A stretch of 64,000 nucleotides of DNA from Streptococcus rubneri (GTDB taxonomy: Bacteria > Bacillota > Bacilli > Lactobacillales > Streptococcaceae), in NCBI RefSeq assembly GCF_004785935.1, contig NZ_SRRP01000001.1:1054001-1118000 (forward strand), read 5' to 3'. Below, piece by piece: positions 61,541 to 64,000 of the stretch; position 1 is the stretch's first letter; the number at the start of each line of letters is the position of its first letter. Under the pieces are notes generated by a model, which was not told the DNA's origin, searched no databases, and saw only the letters and a list, made by a program, of their open reading frames with translations. The translations under genes were made by a program, and so were the position numbers.

Positions 61541-62257
61541 TTATTTTTCTAGTTGGTGTTTCTTTAATAATTCTGCCGTAGCAGCAGGTTCTTCCTGTCC
61601 AAATTGGGCAGCCAATCGTTGGCTCCAAGTATCCGTTGCCCGTGCTCCAGCATAGGCAGTCTGTACTCGATCAAAGGCTTCAATCACTTCAGGAGTCTGC
61701 TCCTGGTAACTTTCTTCGAAGACAACAGCTTCCAAAGGAAGGCGAGGCTTCACAGGATGGTTTTGGTTTGGAACCCCTAAAGCCATCCCAAAGACAGGAT
61801 AGGTATAATCTGGTAAATTGAATAATTTAGCTACTTCAGAAGCTTGATAACGAACTAAGCCAATAATAACCCCTCCATAGCCTAGACTTTCAGCGGCCAG
61901 CAAGGTATTCTGACCTGCCAAGGCCGCATCTACAGAAGTAATCAACAAATTATCCGGTCCTTCTGGATGGAATTGATCCGTATGCATCCGAACTCCTTTT
62001 TCAGCTCGGTTGAGATCTCCTACAAAAAGTAGGAAGACAGAGGATTGACGGATGGCCTCCTGAGGGACGAATTGATAGAGCGCCTCTTTCTTTTCCTGGC
62101 TTCTCACTAAGATAATGGAGTAAGACTGAAAGTTCTTCCAAGAGGAAGCCATCTGTCCAGCTGTTAGGATCTCCTGAAGATCTTCCTCCTTGATATCCTC
62201 CTCTTTAAAGCGACGGACAGAGGAATGAGATTTCATCAAATCAATAACAGTATTCAT
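61541..62257 (-). CDS. Nitroreductase-family FMN oxidoreductase (NfrA-like)
   Basis: The 238-residue flavoprotein begins [20 protein letters not shown], the FMN-binding start of the NfsA/FRP group, with [13 protein letters not shown] and [19 protein letters not shown]. Such enzymes reduce nitro compounds, quinones or flavins with NAD(P)H. It overlaps dnaI by four bases, so it is in the dnaB-dnaI-der run. Substrate unknown. Confidence 0.9.
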   Translation of the reverse strand: MNTVIDLMKSHSSVRRFKEEDIKEEDLQEILTAGQMASSWKNFQSYSIILVRSQEKKEALYQFVPQEAIRQSSVFLLFVGDLNRAEKGVRMHTDQFHPEGPDNLLITSVDAALAGQNTLLAAESLGYGGVIIGLVRYQASEVAKLFNLPDYTYPVFGMALGVPNQNHPVKPRLPLEAVVFEESYQEQTPEVIEAFDRVQTAYAGARATDTWSQRLAAQFGQEEPAATAELLKKHQLEK

Positions 62258-63153
62258 CGGCGGTTTTCTCCTTCTAGGCGGACTTCTTTAGCCAGGAACT
62301 TGATTCGCTCCATAACACGTTTGGCTTGCCAAGTCTCATCTCCATTCCGAGACGTAGCAAAATGACGTTCTAAATCTTCAAAATTAAAATTCGAAGTAAA
62401 GAAGGTTGGAAGAATCTCCTGCATCCGGTGTTGCAAAATCACTTGCAAGACTTCATCCCGAACCCACGGTGACATTTGCTCTGCTCCAATATCGTCAAGG
62501 ATCAAAATTTCAGCTTTCTTAACCTGATCCAGCATCTCTTTGACTTGGCCTGTGTTGATGGCATTTTTGACATCAATGACAAAGCTTGGGAAATGCAAGA
62601 GGGTTGAAGAAGCCTGCCGTTTTTCGGACAAGTCATGAGCCAGGGCTGCCATCATATAGCTTTTCCCTACTCCAAAATCACCATATAGAAAAATTCCTTT
62701 ACGTGCTTGAGGATAGGAAGCAACAAAATTGGCTAACTCTTCAAAGGCCCCAAAACGTCCACGATCATCCAAGTCCACTTTGGCTAAGGAAGCTTCCTTC
62801 AAGGTGCTTGGTAAGTTGATTAGTTGCAAGCGTTTATTGATAGCTGCTTGTTTTTGCGCCTCAATCAGCTCAGGTGTCTCCTCATAGGAAACATCCGCAT
62901 AACCCTCATTCATTACTAAAACAGGCTTATACCCTCTTGCAATATAATCTGCATCGTCAAGGACAAAGCGATTACGCTCACTGATGTATTGATTAAATTT
63001 TGAAATGCTACGACGGATTTCTGCATCCGATAAGGCTTCCTTTTCAATAAAAGCTGCAATCTCAGGTTCGGTGAGAATTTGAGCCACCAATTCTTCATAA
63101 TTGAACTGTTGTAATCGATTCATCTGGGACATGGTTTTCCCTACGCTCTCCAT
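62254..63153 (-). CDS. dnaI: Primosomal protein DnaI (helicase loader)
   Basis: This 299-residue AAA+ ATPase loads the replicative helicase DnaC. Walker A lies in LYGDFGVGKSYMMAAL, Walker B in ILILDDIGAEQ and the arginine finger region near VRDEVLQVILQHRM. AGGAGGGGAGTAA precedes the ATG. dnaB ends one base upstream, so the two loader proteins are cotranscribed. Confidence 0.95.
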   Translation of the reverse strand: MESVGKTMSQMNRLQQFNYEELVAQILTEPEIAAFIEKEALSDAEIRRSISKFNQYISERNRFVLDDADYIARGYKPVLVMNEGYADVSYEETPELIEAQKQAAINKRLQLINLPSTLKEASLAKVDLDDRGRFGAFEELANFVASYPQARKGIFLYGDFGVGKSYMMAALAHDLSEKRQASSTLLHFPSFVIDVKNAINTGQVKEMLDQVKKAEILILDDIGAEQMSPWVRDEVLQVILQHRMQEILPTFFTSNFNFEDLERHFATSRNGDETWQAKRVMERIKFLAKEVRLEGENRR

Positions 63154-64000
63154 TTACTCCCCTCCTTGATCTAATTTCTCGAGCAAGGCTCGTTTTTGTT
63201 GTTCCAGGTCAGCTTGTTCTTCCTGGCTAGTCTGGTTTGTATAGTTAGGTTGACTCCATTTAGGGACATTGGTTTTCCCTGTTGCTTGCTTCTCTTTTGT
63301 TTTTTTCGTACTTGGTTCTTGTCGTTGACGAATCTTCAAAACGGCTTCTTCAGCAGTTTTTATCCCCTGGTAAGCAAAGTCATTTCCAACTTTTAAGGCA
63401 TACTTGTCATTAAGATTTGCGGAAGCAACTTTGTTAAAGGTCAACAGCAAGATTACATTTATGACTTCATCTAAGAGTCCTAACTTGGCCAAATCAGAAA
63501 TTGCTTTGCGCTCTGATTGTGTCACTACAGCCTTGCGAGCTTGTTTGATTTCTGCTAAAAATTGAAGACTGGTCTTATTTTTAGCTTCCCGAATAATGAT
63601 TCTTTCCTGCGGAGTGAACTCATCCTTGCCTTTTTCTTGTGGTTGTTGGATCAACTTTTGTCTCATACGCTTAGTTGAAATGACAAAATTAGTTGCCGTT
63701 TCTTTCGCTAAGAGGTAGGTCTCATACCAGGTCCAATTCTTTTCTTCCGTAATGGCATAGAGCACCAAGAGGTCTTCGCTTTCATTGGCAAAACGAAGCC
63801 CATCTCGAGCCATCAATTGTTTAAAGTGATCTAAACTAAAAGCTGGTGATGTAGGCTGAGCAATAGAAATACCTTCAATCCCAAAGATACTTGCAAAAGC
63901 GACCTTTCGTTTTTGACCCTCTGGTTTTTCAGGAAGTAAGTCTGCTACTGCTTGATCGCCAATTTTTTTCTTTAATAAGGTTTTGTATACAGGATTCGCT
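63154..64000 (-). CDS. dnaB: Replication initiation protein DnaB (helicase-loading), partial
   Basis: The frame is open from the right window edge to the stop at 63154, giving the last 282 residues; the 5' end lies outside. It has the DnaD/DnaB-II-like regions (FAFASIFGIEGISIAQ-like front, NLNDKYALKVGNDFAYQGIKT at the end) and an acidic/Gln-rich tail. In Firmicutes this DnaB, distinct from the Escherichia coli helicase, works with DnaD and DnaI at origins. Adjacency to dnaI supports the name. Confidence 0.9.
   Translation of the reverse strand, partial: ANPVYKTLLKKKIGDQAVADLLPEKPEGQKRKVAFASIFGIEGISIAQPTSPAFSLDHFKQLMARDGLRFANESEDLLVLYAITEEKNWTWYETYLLAKETATNFVISTKRMRQKLIQQPQEKGKDEFTPQERIIIREAKNKTSLQFLAEIKQARKAVVTQSERKAISDLAKLGLLDEVINVILLLTFNKVASANLNDKYALKVGNDFAYQGIKTAEEAVLKIRQRQEPSTKKTKEKQATGKTNVPKWSQPNYTNQTSQEEQADLEQQKRALLEKLDQGGE

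Noticed and set aside
1-64000. Prophage, insertion sequence, CRISPR array, rRNA or tRNA genes
   Set aside because: No transposase or phage genes, no regularly spaced repeats and no tRNA/rRNA-like sequence were seen on either strand.

Overview
The window looks like chromosomal DNA from a low-GC streptococcus of the mitis/sanguinis/parasanguinis kind. The signs are a lysine-type MurE, the xerD-like/scpA/scpB/rluB/yidD gene order, an inorganic pyrophosphatase of the DHH family, an Mga-family regulator, a YSIRK/LPXTG surface enzyme, and streptococcal control sites (CtsR box, WalR/VicR-like box). I see no rRNA, tRNA, CRISPR array, prophage or insertion sequence. Nearly all of it is core genome; the fucosidase region and its flanks (about 13.6-19.6 kb) are the clearest accessory segment.

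Layout. 0-5 kb: ylbG-like gene (cut by the window edge), clpP with a CtsR-controlled promoter, upp, and mgtA behind an M-box Mg2+ riboswitch. 5-12.8 kb: patB/metC-like sulfur amino-acid enzymes, murJ-like flippase, murE, two small conserved genes and ppaC. 12.8-19.6 kb: pflA, an orphan coding remnant, a 1618-residue GH95 fucosidase anchored to the cell wall, and two fold-back repeat elements. 19.6-22.6 kb: a three-gene ABC importer of the TrpXYZ type behind an attenuator-like leader. 22.8-34.5 kb: a membrane protein of unknown role, a CNNM/CorC-type protein, an Mga-like regulator, an AI-2E-family permease, an ABC ATPase, an NhaP antiporter, a tRNA-modification pair (MnmL/MnmM type), an MGMT-like protein, a PAP2 phosphatase and RibU behind an FMN riboswitch. 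35-38.7 kb: trmL with a structured leader or small RNA, divergent from trkA-trkH potassium uptake genes.

38.7-44.8 kb: a tightly overlapping operon murI-rdgB-yfcE-cbpB-xerD-like-scpA-scpB-rluB-yidD (reading on the minus strand), combining cell-wall precursor supply, nucleotide-pool cleaning, c-di-AMP-type sensing and chromosome condensation. 44.8-50 kb: lysA, a Bax-inhibitor-like protein, an HD-domain protein, an rRNA/tRNA methyltransferase divergent from acyP-yidC, and greA. 50-58 kb: mltG, two GNAT acetyltransferases, murC, a disordered protein and a SNF2 helicase. 58-64 kb: two paralogous lipoproteins behind a WalR-like box, a small membrane ORF carrying a 20-bp tandem duplication, der, a nitroreductase, dnaI and dnaB (cut by the window edge).

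The most interesting non-coding signals are: (1) the mgtA leader, where an M-box and terminator are followed by a short reading frame rich in Asp/Glu/Pro at its start, reminiscent of enterobacterial MgtL; (2) a four-segment attenuator before the TrpXYZ-like importer; (3) a roughly 105-nt structured RNA with its own promoter and terminator before trmL; (4) a WalR-like box before the lipoprotein pair; and (5) an FMN riboswitch with a greatly enlarged variable stem.
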